Shown here: one piece after another, positions 28,507 to 37,426 of the stretch | Position numbering within the stretch: the first letter of the stretch is position 1 | How the letters are laid out: the number at the start of each line of letters is the position of its first letter | Assembly (NCBI GenBank): GCA_041200185.1 | Contig: CP165730.1 | Coordinates: 868,001-932,000, forward strand | Length of the DNA: 64,000 nt | Origin: G041200185 sp041200185 | GTDB taxonomy: Bacteria; Pseudomonadota; Alphaproteobacteria; BNTO01 | Direction: 5' to 3' | The notes under the pieces: model-generated | Database searches by the model: none | The model's input: only the letters and a program-made list of their open reading frames with translations | Told to the model about the DNA's origin: nothing | Made by a program: the position numbers and the translations under genes

Positions 28507-28578
28507 AGCGGGCGAAGGGATTTGAACCCTCGACCCCAACCTTGGCAAGGTTGTGCTCTACCCCTGAGCTACACCCGC
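28507..28578 (-). tRNA. tRNA-Gly (anticodon GCC)
   Basis: Minus-strand cloverleaf: acceptor GCGGGTG/CGCCCGC (one G-T pair), anticodon GCC in CTTGCCAAG, T arm GAGGGTTCAAATCCCTT, discriminator T and encoded CCA (28504-28506). Confidence 0.95.
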
Positions 28579-29545
28579 ACTCCAAAACCCTCTACAGGTT
28601 ACGAATTTTTGCTGCGTTTTGCAAGCCTTATGTTGGAAGACAAGATGGACCGCCGATCTAGAAATTTATACATATGGAGGTCATTCTAAGTAAGCCACAA
28701 ATATCTATGAATTTTATTCAAAATAGAATGACGTATTCATGTTACTCCTACGACTTTTGTTCATATTGCAACTCCCTTTTTCCCTTTGACAAGAAGGAAT
28801 CTCACGGGCTAGTCAGCGTTAAGAAAGGGTCTCACGTCTTTTTAAAATATTTTTACTCTATGAAGAACTAATACTAACTCGCACGTCCATGGATTCGGAA
28901 AGATACAATTCGATTCCTATTCTGTATGAGTCTTGCAGTTACTGGATTTACAAGGAACCGTAGGGCGGACACTACACACTGTCAAAATGATTTACAAAAG
29001 ATAAAATATTAAATCCTCGAACAAACTAAGCACAATCAAACAATAGAGAAAATTTATAGGTTTTGGATCTTTTCCGCTTTGTTGGAGTCAGGATACCCCT
29101 GAGAAAGAACGCAGGCGCAACAGAGGTTCAAATGAGATGATCCAAAGTACTGACAACAATGAAAAAAATGATTCAGAAAAAGAGATACTACCCCTTGAAA
29201 AGGGAAACAAGAAATCACAAAAACCCCATAAAATCGCCAGCCTACCGAGACCTTTTCTCGGTTTCTAAAGTTCGAAAAACAAGCGATCTAATTCCGAAAC
29301 ATGCAGATGTTTTGTCGACTCGGAGCGAGGAGTTTGTTAAAACCCACCCAAAAATGGTGATTCCTTGAAAGATAAAGACAGAGCGCATAAGCCAAGAAAA
29401 TCAAGTCCTAACCGAAACCTTCCAAGGTTAAGGATACGACTTACTTTGGGCCATAAAAATAGGTATAAAACACGACAATCATCTCCACCAACACCTCCTG
29501 GCCTCCCCCTGCGAAGCAACCTAGATTAACACTCCTAAGATAGAG
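28579..29545. other. Long stretch, no certain gene
   Basis: These 967 bases include one plus-strand frame at 29159-29368 (69 residues, very basic, starting MKKMIQKKRYYPLKRETRNH) that has no clear ribosome-binding site and no family. I would not call it a gene. The rest shows only short frames. Confidence 0.4.
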
Positions 29546-29618
29546 TGGGCCCTGAAGGATTCGAACCTTCGACCCCCTGATTAAAAGTCAGATGCTCTAC
29601 CAACTGAGCTAAGGGCCC
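29546..29618 (-). tRNA. tRNA-Lys (anticodon TTT)
   Basis: Minus-strand cloverleaf: acceptor GGGCCCT/AGGGCCC, anticodon TTT in GACTTTTAATC, T arm GAAGGTTCGAATCCTTC, discriminator A. The CCA is not encoded here (ACTC follows), unlike the other tRNAs of the window. Confidence 0.95.
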
Positions 29619-29878
29619 TGAGGCTGGCAATACTCATACAGCACTCACGTCATGAGTTTACGCAATTTCGGAGATGAAATCAATTCTCGATCTGCTTTTT
29701 GGCAACTCTTGAAAAACTCCGCCGATCTTTGATTAATCATTTTTGTTTGATGATCCACCAAAATACTGATCACCTTTCCGAGCTGCTCGGCTTCCTTAGT
29801 ACCCGGATCCTCTCATCCCTTGGCATCCGCGCAAAATGCTTCTACAATGAGCGAAGGGTTCGGGTCAGGGAAAAAATC

Positions 29879-30733
29879 ATGCAAGTGAAGCGTTTTTTGT
29901 GGGCCGCAGCGGTGCCTTTGCTCTTGACGGGATGTGACAAAAAAGGTGAGGACAGCGATTGTAGCCGAGAGAAGTTTGAGCCGATGGTGAAGGCTATCGT
30001 CGAAGATATGCTCAAAAATGAGCCTGAGAAGTTTGTTCAGGCTATTGATCATGCTATGGCGAATCAGCAAAGGAAAGCTCTCCAAGAGGCTGAACAGAAG
30101 GCCGGGGAGATGCAATCCAGATTTTGGTCGTCGAATTTGGTCATAGGAAATCGGGACGCAAAGTTGAAGATGGCTGTCTTCTTCGATCCCATGGACCCCA
30201 CGTCACAGAAGTTTAGGGCTGAGGTCATGGAGCCTCTTGCAAAAGAGCGGAGTGATGTGGGTTTCTTCCTCATTCCTGTTTGTATCTATAGCTCTGAGAG
30301 CGGAAAAGGACCTAGTTCGATGGAAGCGACAAAGGCCATTATTCTCGCAGCAAACCAAAAGCCAGAGGCGGCTCTAAAATTGCTAGCCAAGTTCCCGACG
30401 ATTGAAGTCGAGATGTCGGAAAGCCAGCTCTACAAGTGGGCAGAAGAAGCCGGCTTGGATGCTGATCGCCTCAAGCAAGATATGAAGAGTGAGCAGGCGA
30501 AGAATGATGTTATAGCTAACGGACAGCTTGCCGTTACCATTGGAATTCCTGTACAGCTTCCGTTTGTTTTTGTCTGTAAGAGTGACGGTAAGTTGGAGCA
30601 TCTACCGCCATTTGTGAAGGAGAAGATGATTCAGGCCCTGGATGCCATTCGCGATGGGAAAGACTGGCGCTTGGTCATTCTGCCACCAAAGGATGGGGCT
30701 GCTTCGGACTCCTCAACAGCTAAAAAGAATTGA
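29879..30733 (+). CDS. Thioredoxin-fold (DsbA/Com1-like) lipoprotein lacking the CxxC
   Basis: A 284-residue lipoprotein precursor with lipobox LLLTGC (Cys19). After a helical region it has a DsbA-like fold: VIGNRDAKLKMAVFFDPMDP followed by TSQKFRAEV, where active DsbA/DsbC-type enzymes have a CPYC motif after FFDY. Here the motif is DPTS, so no disulfide redox activity is expected from this site. A likely cis-Pro strand (IGIPVQLPFVFV) is kept. The ATG at 29879 has AGGG eight bases upstream; an in-frame extension up to 29699 lacks such support. It lies 12 bases before ruvC and they are probably co-transcribed. A chaperone or envelope structural role is possible. Confidence 0.75.
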   Translation: MQVKRFLWAAAVPLLLTGCDKKGEDSDCSREKFEPMVKAIVEDMLKNEPEKFVQAIDHAMANQQRKALQEAEQKAGEMQSRFWSSNLVIGNRDAKLKMAVFFDPMDPTSQKFRAEVMEPLAKERSDVGFFLIPVCIYSSESGKGPSSMEATKAIILAANQKPEAALKLLAKFPTIEVEMSESQLYKWAEEAGLDADRLKQDMKSEQAKNDVIANGQLAVTIGIPVQLPFVFVCKSDGKLEHLPPFVKEKMIQALDAIRDGKDWRLVILPPKDGAASDSSTAKKN

Positions 30734-30745
30734 TGGGACCTTTTC

Positions 30746-31267
30746 GTGCGCGTTATCGGTCTTGACCCAGGCCTTCGTTTTACGGGCTGGGGGTGCGTTG
30801 ATGTAGATGGTAGCGCGTTTATTTACAGGGGACATGGCGTTATTGCCGTCCCCTCCTGTCTATCCGTTGCTGAACGACTAGCGGCTTTATTTCAGGAGCT
30901 GAAGGCCATCCTGGGGGATTTGCAGCCAAATGAGGTCGCCGTTGAGGAGGTTTTTGTTAACCACAACGGCACATCAACGATGAAGCTATGTATGGCCCGC
31001 GGCGTCGTTTTACTGGCGCCTGCGACACTTAAGATCCCTGTCTATGAGTATGGAGCAAATTGCATCAAGAAGACCATTACGGGAAACGGGCATGCGACCA
31101 AGGATCAGGTTAAAACTATGGTCGAGTTCCTCTTGCCGAAGTTCCGGCAGGCTCAGTCGGACCGCAGATTTTTTGCTGACTGTAGTGATGCGCTAGCCAT
31201 AGCGTTGTGCCATGCTCAACACCTCTCTTTCGCCGTTGCTCAGGAGCGTGCGATGGGAAGGGGATAA
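30746..31267 (+). CDS. ruvC: Crossover junction endodeoxyribonuclease RuvC
   Basis: RuvC resolves Holliday junctions with RuvAB. The 173-residue product has all four catalytic acids in family context: D7 in GLDPGLRFTGWG, E67 in EVAVEEVFVN, and D145/D148 in FADCSDALAIALCH. It starts at GTG 30746, 12 bases after the preceding lipoprotein gene. ruvA and ruvB are not in the window. Its last 28 bases overlap the end of the convergent HTH gene. Confidence 0.95.
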   Translation: MRVIGLDPGLRFTGWGCVDVDGSAFIYRGHGVIAVPSCLSVAERLAALFQELKAILGDLQPNEVAVEEVFVNHNGTSTMKLCMARGVVLLAPATLKIPVYEYGANCIKKTITGNGHATKDQVKTMVEFLLPKFRQAQSDRRFFADCSDALAIALCHAQHLSFAVAQERAMGRG

Positions 31268-31725
31268 GAATCTTTTTCTCTGGTGGGCTCTGAATTCGAA
31301 ACAAAAATCGGTAGCTGTCGCTCGAGCCGGAGTGTATTGGCGAGGACAAGAAGCCGAATGGGCGTTGTTGGTTTCTTGTTAAGTAGGTATTGTGTATAGC
31401 ACCGATTATTGAGCGTAAACTTGTTGGCAGAAATATCGTACCCATCGTTACATAGAAAATTAACCACCTCTGCAAGACCTACTGTGAGTTGAGTTGGAGA
31501 GGGATTTCTGTGAGAACGTTTTGGTTCTGCTAAACGGAGAGTCGGAAGTGTTGAAGTCGTTAAAAAACGCGACCTAGCGCGGATCCGGAAGCGTGACAAT
31601 GCTTTGTTGAGCGCTGTTGGTGACCGATTAAGCTGTTTCGACAAGACCTTCAAAGGGGTCCCTTTTAAAAAGCCGATCTTAAGAGCCGCGATATCTTCTG
31701 GTGTCCATGGTTTGCTGTATGCCAT
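31240..31725 (-). CDS. Small HTH (Myb/SANT- or GcrA-like) protein
   Basis: A 161-residue protein whose residues 6-48 form a three-helix DNA-binding unit: PWTPEDIAALKIGFLKGTPL then KVLSKQLNRSPTALNKALSR. The W-T-x-E opening and R-S-x-x-A helix are shared by Myb/SANT domains and by the N-terminal HTH of the alphaproteobacterial regulator GcrA. The rest is basic and Pro-rich, ending with a hydrophobic patch (TTPIRLLVLANTLRLERQLP). There is no signal peptide, so it acts in the cytoplasm. The ATG has an AAGGA site 7 bases upstream. Its 3' end overlaps ruvC by 28 bases in convergent orientation. The function is inferred as a DNA-binding regulator. Confidence 0.65.
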   Translation of the reverse strand: MAYSKPWTPEDIAALKIGFLKGTPLKVLSKQLNRSPTALNKALSRFRIRARSRFLTTSTLPTLRLAEPKRSHRNPSPTQLTVGLAEVVNFLCNDGYDISANKFTLNNRCYTQYLLNKKPTTPIRLLVLANTLRLERQLPIFVSNSEPTREKDSYPLPIARS

Positions 31726-31943
31726 CGAAAATCCTTATCAAATGATTAATTCCCCTAGAGTTATTGTGGGAAATTTTTGACTCAAAAGTCAAAAAGAATA
31801 AAAGCCCATACAATTTGTATAAAATTTTATATAAATTTTAAATTTCAATGCACTACTTGAAGGCCAAACAGCAAAAATTCTTGTGGTTTATATATGCAAA
31901 CAATATAATGGTGGATGTTCGTGTCTTAAGCGAGTTTTAATAG

Positions 31944-32825
31944 GTGTTAGCTTGTTATTGTTGTCAGCTGTCTCTGAGCGAGAGATGCCGGTGTTTGGTC
32001 GGCTTTTGCCGAACTGGTCTACTGGTATTTGCGTTAAGTTTAGGTGGACAAGCAAGCGTTCTTCATGTCCGTCCATCCGGTTACGTCGTTATTTTAAATG
32101 ATGTTACGGTTCATGGGACAGTCCCTGTCGCCTCCAGTAATCGGCAAATACAAAGCTTTTGGCAAAACTTGTGGAGTTTTTGTGTCCGAAATAAAGAGTC
32201 TATAGCTATCATTACTGTTACTGGGTTAGCAGTCTATACAGCCGTGAAAATACTAAGTGAAGATGTTGGGGACCAGCCAACAGAGCGGGCGCTTCCTCAG
32301 CAGAATGATCCTCAGCTGCAGGAACTCCAAAGTTTAGCTGACCAACAGGTTGCTTTTGGACAGCAATTACAGCAACTCAGTGGTGCAATAACGGAGCTAA
32401 CGACGTCTGACCAAATCGCTCGTCAGCAAGATAGCGCACGGTTACAGCAGTTACAGGGAATGCTCCAGAACCTAACAGCGGTTGTGCAGAACCTGCAGGC
32501 ACCTGGTAGTCAACAGAACATCGCCCAGATCAACCAATTTAATATCCTGAACCCTCCCAGTAACGCCGTCGATCGATCTGACGAGTTTGACCAGAGGATT
32601 ACTGGCCTCAGTGGTGACATTGGAGACATCTTGCAGCAGCTGAGGCAGATGAGCCAGAAGATTCAGGAGCTTGAGGCGAAGGTAATCCAGGATGAGATTA
32701 CGCAAGGCATTGTCATCGCAAGACAGGATGCGGCTCATCGGATTCAACTGTGCCATCAAGAAATGCTGAATTTATTGGAAAAGCGAATCGAAGATCTAAA
32801 AGTAGAAAATGAAAAAAAAGATTAG
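31944..32825 (+). CDS. Membrane-anchored coiled-coil protein of unknown function
   Basis: No family is recognised. The first clean part is a hydrophobic stretch (TGLLVFALSLGGQASVLHV) that can serve as a signal peptide. The start is uncertain: GTG 31944 gives a Cys-rich N-terminus that looks out of place, while TTG 31995 gives a cleaner signal. A frame at 31883 with KRVLIGVSLLLLSAVSE could be the original start, separated by a frameshift. A membrane segment lies at IAIITVTGLAVYTAVKIL. From about residue 120 the protein is Gln/Leu-rich coiled coil (LQELQSLADQQVAFGQQLQQ) to the end. It begins a run of three envelope-type genes. Confidence 0.6.
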   Translation: MLACYCCQLSLSERCRCLVGFCRTGLLVFALSLGGQASVLHVRPSGYVVILNDVTVHGTVPVASSNRQIQSFWQNLWSFCVRNKESIAIITVTGLAVYTAVKILSEDVGDQPTERALPQQNDPQLQELQSLADQQVAFGQQLQQLSGAITELTTSDQIARQQDSARLQQLQGMLQNLTAVVQNLQAPGSQQNIAQINQFNILNPPSNAVDRSDEFDQRITGLSGDIGDILQQLRQMSQKIQELEAKVIQDEITQGIVIARQDAAHRIQLCHQEMLNLLEKRIEDLKVENEKKD

Positions 32826-32952
32826 TATTTCGGAGGTGAAATTCTTATGAAGTAAACATGTAATACCTTTGTACTGTTTTGAATGTGTAAAGCATTGATA
32901 GCAGTGTTAACAGTCTTTAATCAATTTTATTTTTATTGAAGAGGAATTAATT

Positions 32953-33900
32953 ATGTTAGATCTTAAGAAAAGAGTTATAAATACAGCCTATCTTCCTGTT
33001 GTTGTATCTTGCGTGGTTGTAGGGATTGAAGCGCAAGCTACCGATCCACTTACGGATTTACAAAATCAGTTAGCGGTAAGTAACCAACAGTTTGTGACGT
33101 TGGATCAGGTTACCACTAACCTCAAAAAGAAAATGACGAAGCAGCTCCAAACAATCCAAGAGCAAGAAGATGAGATAACAAATTTGAAGCAACTTCTATT
33201 GCCCTACGCACAGCAAAGGCAGGTTGATTTGGATGAGTCGTCAGAGACCGATGAAATAATTAACGCAGCCAAGGATCAGTTGCAAGCAATTGATAATCAA
33301 TTACAAGAAAGTAATCAAAAATCTGAGGCTGCTGTTAATAACATAGAGCAAATGATGAATCAATTTGGCAGTAATTTAACACAAGAACAAAAAGAGGATA
33401 TAGAACAGGCAGGAAAAGCCTTGGCACAAGTCAACCAAGGCTTAATTTTGAAAATACAAGAATTAGGCGCAGCTCTGTCTGTGAATGAAAAGGATCCCTC
33501 ACAAGCACTTGATCGAATGAAAGATGTAGTTCAGCAGGTTAAGGACAATCTTGATAAAGCTCCAGGTGGTGATCCGAATAACTCAATTTCAGATGCCTGC
33601 ACAAACTTGATAAATACTATTCAAACAGCTGCCAATCAATTAAATACAAGAAAAACAACCATGGATACTTTAACTCAGGAGCTTGAAAAATTAAAACAAC
33701 AGAGTTTGGAAGCAACAAAGGATTATGACACATTAAGCGATGCTCTAGGCGACAGAAAACTCAGACCTGCGGTTGTAAGTATCACCCGTTCGCTTGGAGT
33801 GGATAAAGAGGTCGAAATTTTGCAAAAGATAGCTGCTCTTACGAAGAATGGAGCTCATTCTGCAGATGAAATACTCCATCAATTAGATCAAATAAAATGA
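32953..33900 (+). CDS. Secreted coiled-coil protein of unknown function
   Basis: A 315-residue protein with a signal peptide (hydrophobic VVVSCVVVGIEAQA, predicted cut after AQA) and then almost uninterrupted alpha-helical coiled coil rich in Gln, Asn, Lys and Asp (TDLQNQLAVSNQQFVTLDQV; EQEDEITNLKQLLLPYAQQR). No catalytic motif is seen. The ATG has a GAAGAGG site nine bases upstream. It is 127 bases downstream of another coiled-coil gene and 17 bases before a barrel-like gene. The three may act together at the cell surface, for example as stalk or tether components. Function is unknown. Confidence 0.7.
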   Translation: MLDLKKRVINTAYLPVVVSCVVVGIEAQATDPLTDLQNQLAVSNQQFVTLDQVTTNLKKKMTKQLQTIQEQEDEITNLKQLLLPYAQQRQVDLDESSETDEIINAAKDQLQAIDNQLQESNQKSEAAVNNIEQMMNQFGSNLTQEQKEDIEQAGKALAQVNQGLILKIQELGAALSVNEKDPSQALDRMKDVVQQVKDNLDKAPGGDPNNSISDACTNLINTIQTAANQLNTRKTTMDTLTQELEKLKQQSLEATKDYDTLSDALGDRKLRPAVVSITRSLGVDKEVEILQKIAALTKNGAHSADEILHQLDQIK

Positions 33901-33917
33901 TGATAATTGACTAATGA

Positions 33918-35372
33918 ATGGACAACACTAATTACTTGCAGAGATTATTCACTCTATGCTTCATATCGTTTGCGTATGGAGAGTGTGGATTATACGTCGG
34001 TGGAAAATTGGCTATAGTTCACACATATGTCTGTGGTAAGCAATGTGCTGTAATAAAAAGGCATTTTAGTGAGCCTATTCGCCTTCCTCAATTTAAGGGA
34101 ATGCAGATTTTTTTAAAACAACTAAGGAGTGATTTGCTTCAGAAAGTTTTATACTGGCAACACGGCAGATGGGACGGGGTACAGCTCAATTACGGTGTCG
34201 ATTTCCAGCGTGTCTATCCAGCAGCAGTTGGTTTCGGCATTACAGGAAACCAGCTATCGTTGCAGCAAGTACAAACGAAATTAGACAAGATTTTCAATGA
34301 TTTTAAGTCCTATGTTAAAACGAAAACAGATGGGCATTATGGTTTTTACGTAGAAGGCACCCCGTCTGTAACAATCGCGGGCAACGCCGGATCGGCACGA
34401 TGGATCCGTAATTCGGTGGTTTGGCTCAAAAATCGATGTTATCCGTCGTATCAGGTTCCCATTATCATGGGACATCCTAACGGAATTACTTTGTCAGATT
34501 CAGCTTTTGCTGATCCGTATCTCATGTACCGAGAAATAGCCGATGTATTTTTTCAACGTGCCCCAGGCGATATCCTCGATGCCTGGTTGCAAGTCCCTGA
34601 TGAAGAAAAAGCTCGTATTGGACAGGAAATAATAACAACTGAAGATCAGCAATGTGTTGAGCGGTATAGTACTCAAAAGTCGTCAATGTTGGGGGCGGTC
34701 AACTTGCTCGTGGGGTATCATCGGTCATATTTTCAGTCGGATGCAGCTCGGTTTGGTACCTACTATGGGGCAGAGGTTTTCTATGAGGCAACTCTGGGAA
34801 GCCAAAAACTGACTCATTCTTTAACATCAACGACGAGGACAAAGACAGGGAAAGGGAATGCATCTATCACCTCGTCAACTTATCCGTCAGAATACGAAGC
34901 TTTGAAGGTTCGCCAATCTCAGGCATGGGGCGCAACCGCCTTTTTGGGGGTAACCTTGCGCAAAGGATGGAGTTTTTATCTGCCTGTTTCTTGGCGGATT
35001 GCATCCTATAACATCGACGTTCAACGTTCAGCGGGAGGCAAAGGGATCGAAATTACCGCGCTAACTCAACCCATATCGATTATGGAAGAGGTTGACAAAA
35101 AACTCCCCATGACTGACCATCTACGAACTTGGAAGAATGAGTTTGAAGGAGGCGTTGGAGTGCGTCTTTCTGTAACGTCGCGAGTGACTTTGGGTATGCG
35201 TTGGACATCGTCATTTACTCCCACGAAGTTGGCGTTTCATTCACAGTCTTACGAGATCGTCGACACAGCGAACTCGGCAAAAAGTCGGGAGATCGGCTCA
35301 CGGTGCGACGTAAAAGTGCAGCGACAAAAATTCTGTCTTGAGCTATTGTGGAACTTCCATCATGGACGATAA
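33918..35372 (+). CDS. Probable outer-membrane beta-barrel-type protein
   Basis: A 484-residue protein with a signal peptide (LFTLCFISFAYG). The mature part starts with GLYVGGKLAIVHTYV, the usual first strand of small outer-membrane barrels. Later alternating strands include MLGAVNLLVGYHRSYF, GTYYGAEVFYEATLG, AWGATAFLGVTLRKGWSF and GVGVRLSVTSRVTLGMRW. A less regular central region (residues 90-240) contains several Pro/Gly turns and may be an insert or loop domain. No exact family is recognised. The last residues (LLWNFHHGR) do not give the typical terminal Phe. Its 3' end overlaps the end of comEC by 13 bases, in convergent orientation. Confidence 0.6.
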   Translation: MDNTNYLQRLFTLCFISFAYGECGLYVGGKLAIVHTYVCGKQCAVIKRHFSEPIRLPQFKGMQIFLKQLRSDLLQKVLYWQHGRWDGVQLNYGVDFQRVYPAAVGFGITGNQLSLQQVQTKLDKIFNDFKSYVKTKTDGHYGFYVEGTPSVTIAGNAGSARWIRNSVVWLKNRCYPSYQVPIIMGHPNGITLSDSAFADPYLMYREIADVFFQRAPGDILDAWLQVPDEEKARIGQEIITTEDQQCVERYSTQKSSMLGAVNLLVGYHRSYFQSDAARFGTYYGAEVFYEATLGSQKLTHSLTSTTRTKTGKGNASITSSTYPSEYEALKVRQSQAWGATAFLGVTLRKGWSFYLPVSWRIASYNIDVQRSAGGKGIEITALTQPISIMEEVDKKLPMTDHLRTWKNEFEGGVGVRLSVTSRVTLGMRWTSSFTPTKLAFHSQSYEIVDTANSAKSREIGSRCDVKVQRQKFCLELLWNFHHGR

Positions 35373-37415
35373 GGAGAGATCCACGGTCTCTGTTTTGCGT
35401 GCGAACGCAACAAAACCGTGCAGTAGCTTGCTCCACGCCGTTTAAGGAAAAGAACGTCATCCGCACTGCGGAGCTCTTTTAGGTAAGGAGCTAATTGATC
35501 TCGCCAACAACGTGTGGTATCTAGGGACATAGGGATAATCTTACGAAGACCGCACTCTTGCGACCAAACTTTGGCGTGGAATCCACCTTGCCTCGGGTTA
35601 CTGATATAAAAGGTTTCCGAAGTGCGGACCCCAATGATTTCGCCATAGTGTGTCAAATAAATATCAAATAATTGAGGTCGGAAAAAACCAAAAAGGCTAA
35701 TCATCAGAGGTATAACCGCGAACCAACGCTTTTTTTGCTGCCAGATCATCCACCATAACGCACTCAGGACAAGAAGAATGAGACTGGAGTACGAAGGCTT
35801 TGGAAGCAGGAAATCTGAGCCCGGGAGAGCAGCAATGTGCTCAGCAATGGAAGCCAGCCCTTTGAGGCTCATCCCCCATAGCGTTAGGAAAGGCGACATT
35901 CCAGAAGAGAATAACAAGGAGAGGATAGCTAGAAAGGCCAGGGGAACAACGACAAAACTCAGGTAGGGGATGGCGATGAGGTTTCCGAATATCCCGACAA
36001 GTGTTGTGCGTTGAAAAACAAAAAGGATAAAAGGAGTCGTCGCAAGCGTCGCAACAAGAGTTGAAATGAGGCTATAAGTAATGAAACGAATGGATCGATT
36101 TCGTAGAGAAATGAGTCGTTTCTGAGGGAGGGAAATACGTTCATCCGTTTGAGATTTCACGAAGTGTTCTGCCAATCGACGAGGAATGTCTGACTCATAT
36201 GCACAACAAAGTGCCGTCACCGCGGCGAAAGATAACTGAAAACTAACAGAGAAAAGGCTCTCAGGAAAGATGAGCAAAATACAGCTGGCTGCCGCTGCAG
36301 TGCAACGCAGACTGATGGGTTTTTGGTCGATGATTACGGCAATCATAGATAGCGAAACCATAAGGAAGGCACGCATGGCGGAAAATGAGGCGCCGGATAG
36401 AAGTAAGTATATCAAGGTTACAGGAACGGTGAAAAGTGCTGCGGCCTTTTTTACGACAAACCTCGTTGCAAAAGGAGAGATGAGGGAGCAAAGCTTCGAA
36501 AAGATGAGAAAAATCATGCTAGCTAGCAATCCCATATGAAGGCCGGAAATGGCGAGCATATGGGAGATGCCGGCACGATTAAAATTTTCGCGCATATTGA
36601 GAGTAATACCTGATTTGTCGCCAGTAATCAGAGCCGTTGCAAGAGGAGCAACGTCACCGGGCAAGCTTCGGCGTAGACGGTCTGTAAGGGTGATTCGTTT
36701 CTTTTTGAGAAAATTTTGCATCCGCTCCCACCAAGTCATTGAGAGGAGTTGAGGACTATCGCGCTGAACAGCTAAGACTTCCTGGACTTTGCCAAGTGCT
36801 GTTATTCCTTTGAAATAGACATCAAAAGACGCGTTATAACCGTGTAAAGAAATAGGTTCTGGAGGTGACCAAATATCAGCAAGAAGAGTGACAGTATCTC
36901 CAGGATGAATATTCTTTAACTTCTTATAGGTGCTTTGAACACGAATGTAAACGGGCACAGAATCAAGACCTAGCGAATCACCACTGAGTCGAAGACGGCA
37001 TCTCCTCACAATTCGAGGTCTAGAAATGGTTCCCCTTGCAACATCCCTCGACGTCCTCAACACTAGCCATTAAATGAAGGTCGTGAAGAGGAGCTGTGAT
37101 TTGGGGTGTATCAACAATGAAAGTGTGCATTTTAGCAGCACACAAACCAGCCGTAAAACCAAGCAAAGCGTTAATACAAAACAAAAAAATCATTAAAACT
37201 TTATAAGTTTTCGTGAGATTAGCACTTTTTGTAATAGACTTCCTTATAATACGTTTTAAATATATTAAAAATGTTGAAACACTTAACGCTATAGGAAAAA
37301 CGGTTCGAAGATTAGGCTCTGTCCAAAGTGAGAAGTAATATGCATCTCCCAGAGCAATCCAAACGGGCAACCACAAGAACCACCGGCGTATTTCGAAAAA
37401 ATCGTCGTCGGTCAT
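35360..37415 (-). pseudogene. comEC: ComEC/Rec2 competence channel protein, split by a frameshift
   Basis: ComEC forms the inner-membrane channel for single-stranded DNA in natural transformation. The N-terminal part (37415-37020, 131 residues; WFLWLPVWIALGDAYYFSLW) supplies the first membrane helices and reaches the OB-type domain (HLMASVEDVEG). The rest (37063-35360) continues in another frame: GDKSGITLNMRENFNRAGIS, then HMLAISGLHMGLLASMIFL (the conserved Competence-domain core), many membrane helices, and a short C-terminal domain that lacks metallo-beta-lactamase ligands. The two frames overlap at 37020-37063, and a G-run (AAGGGGAAC) lies there. Read together they give a normal ~690-residue ComEC. 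The gene follows plsC by 11 bases. It is either inactivated or the base count is wrong. Confidence 0.8.
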
Positions 37416-37426
37416 GTTCCTTGGAC

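Noticed and set aside
28680..29400. Possible small basic protein at 29159-29368
   Set aside because: There is no ribosome-binding site and no family, and the Lys/Arg-rich composition is expected by chance in such sequence.
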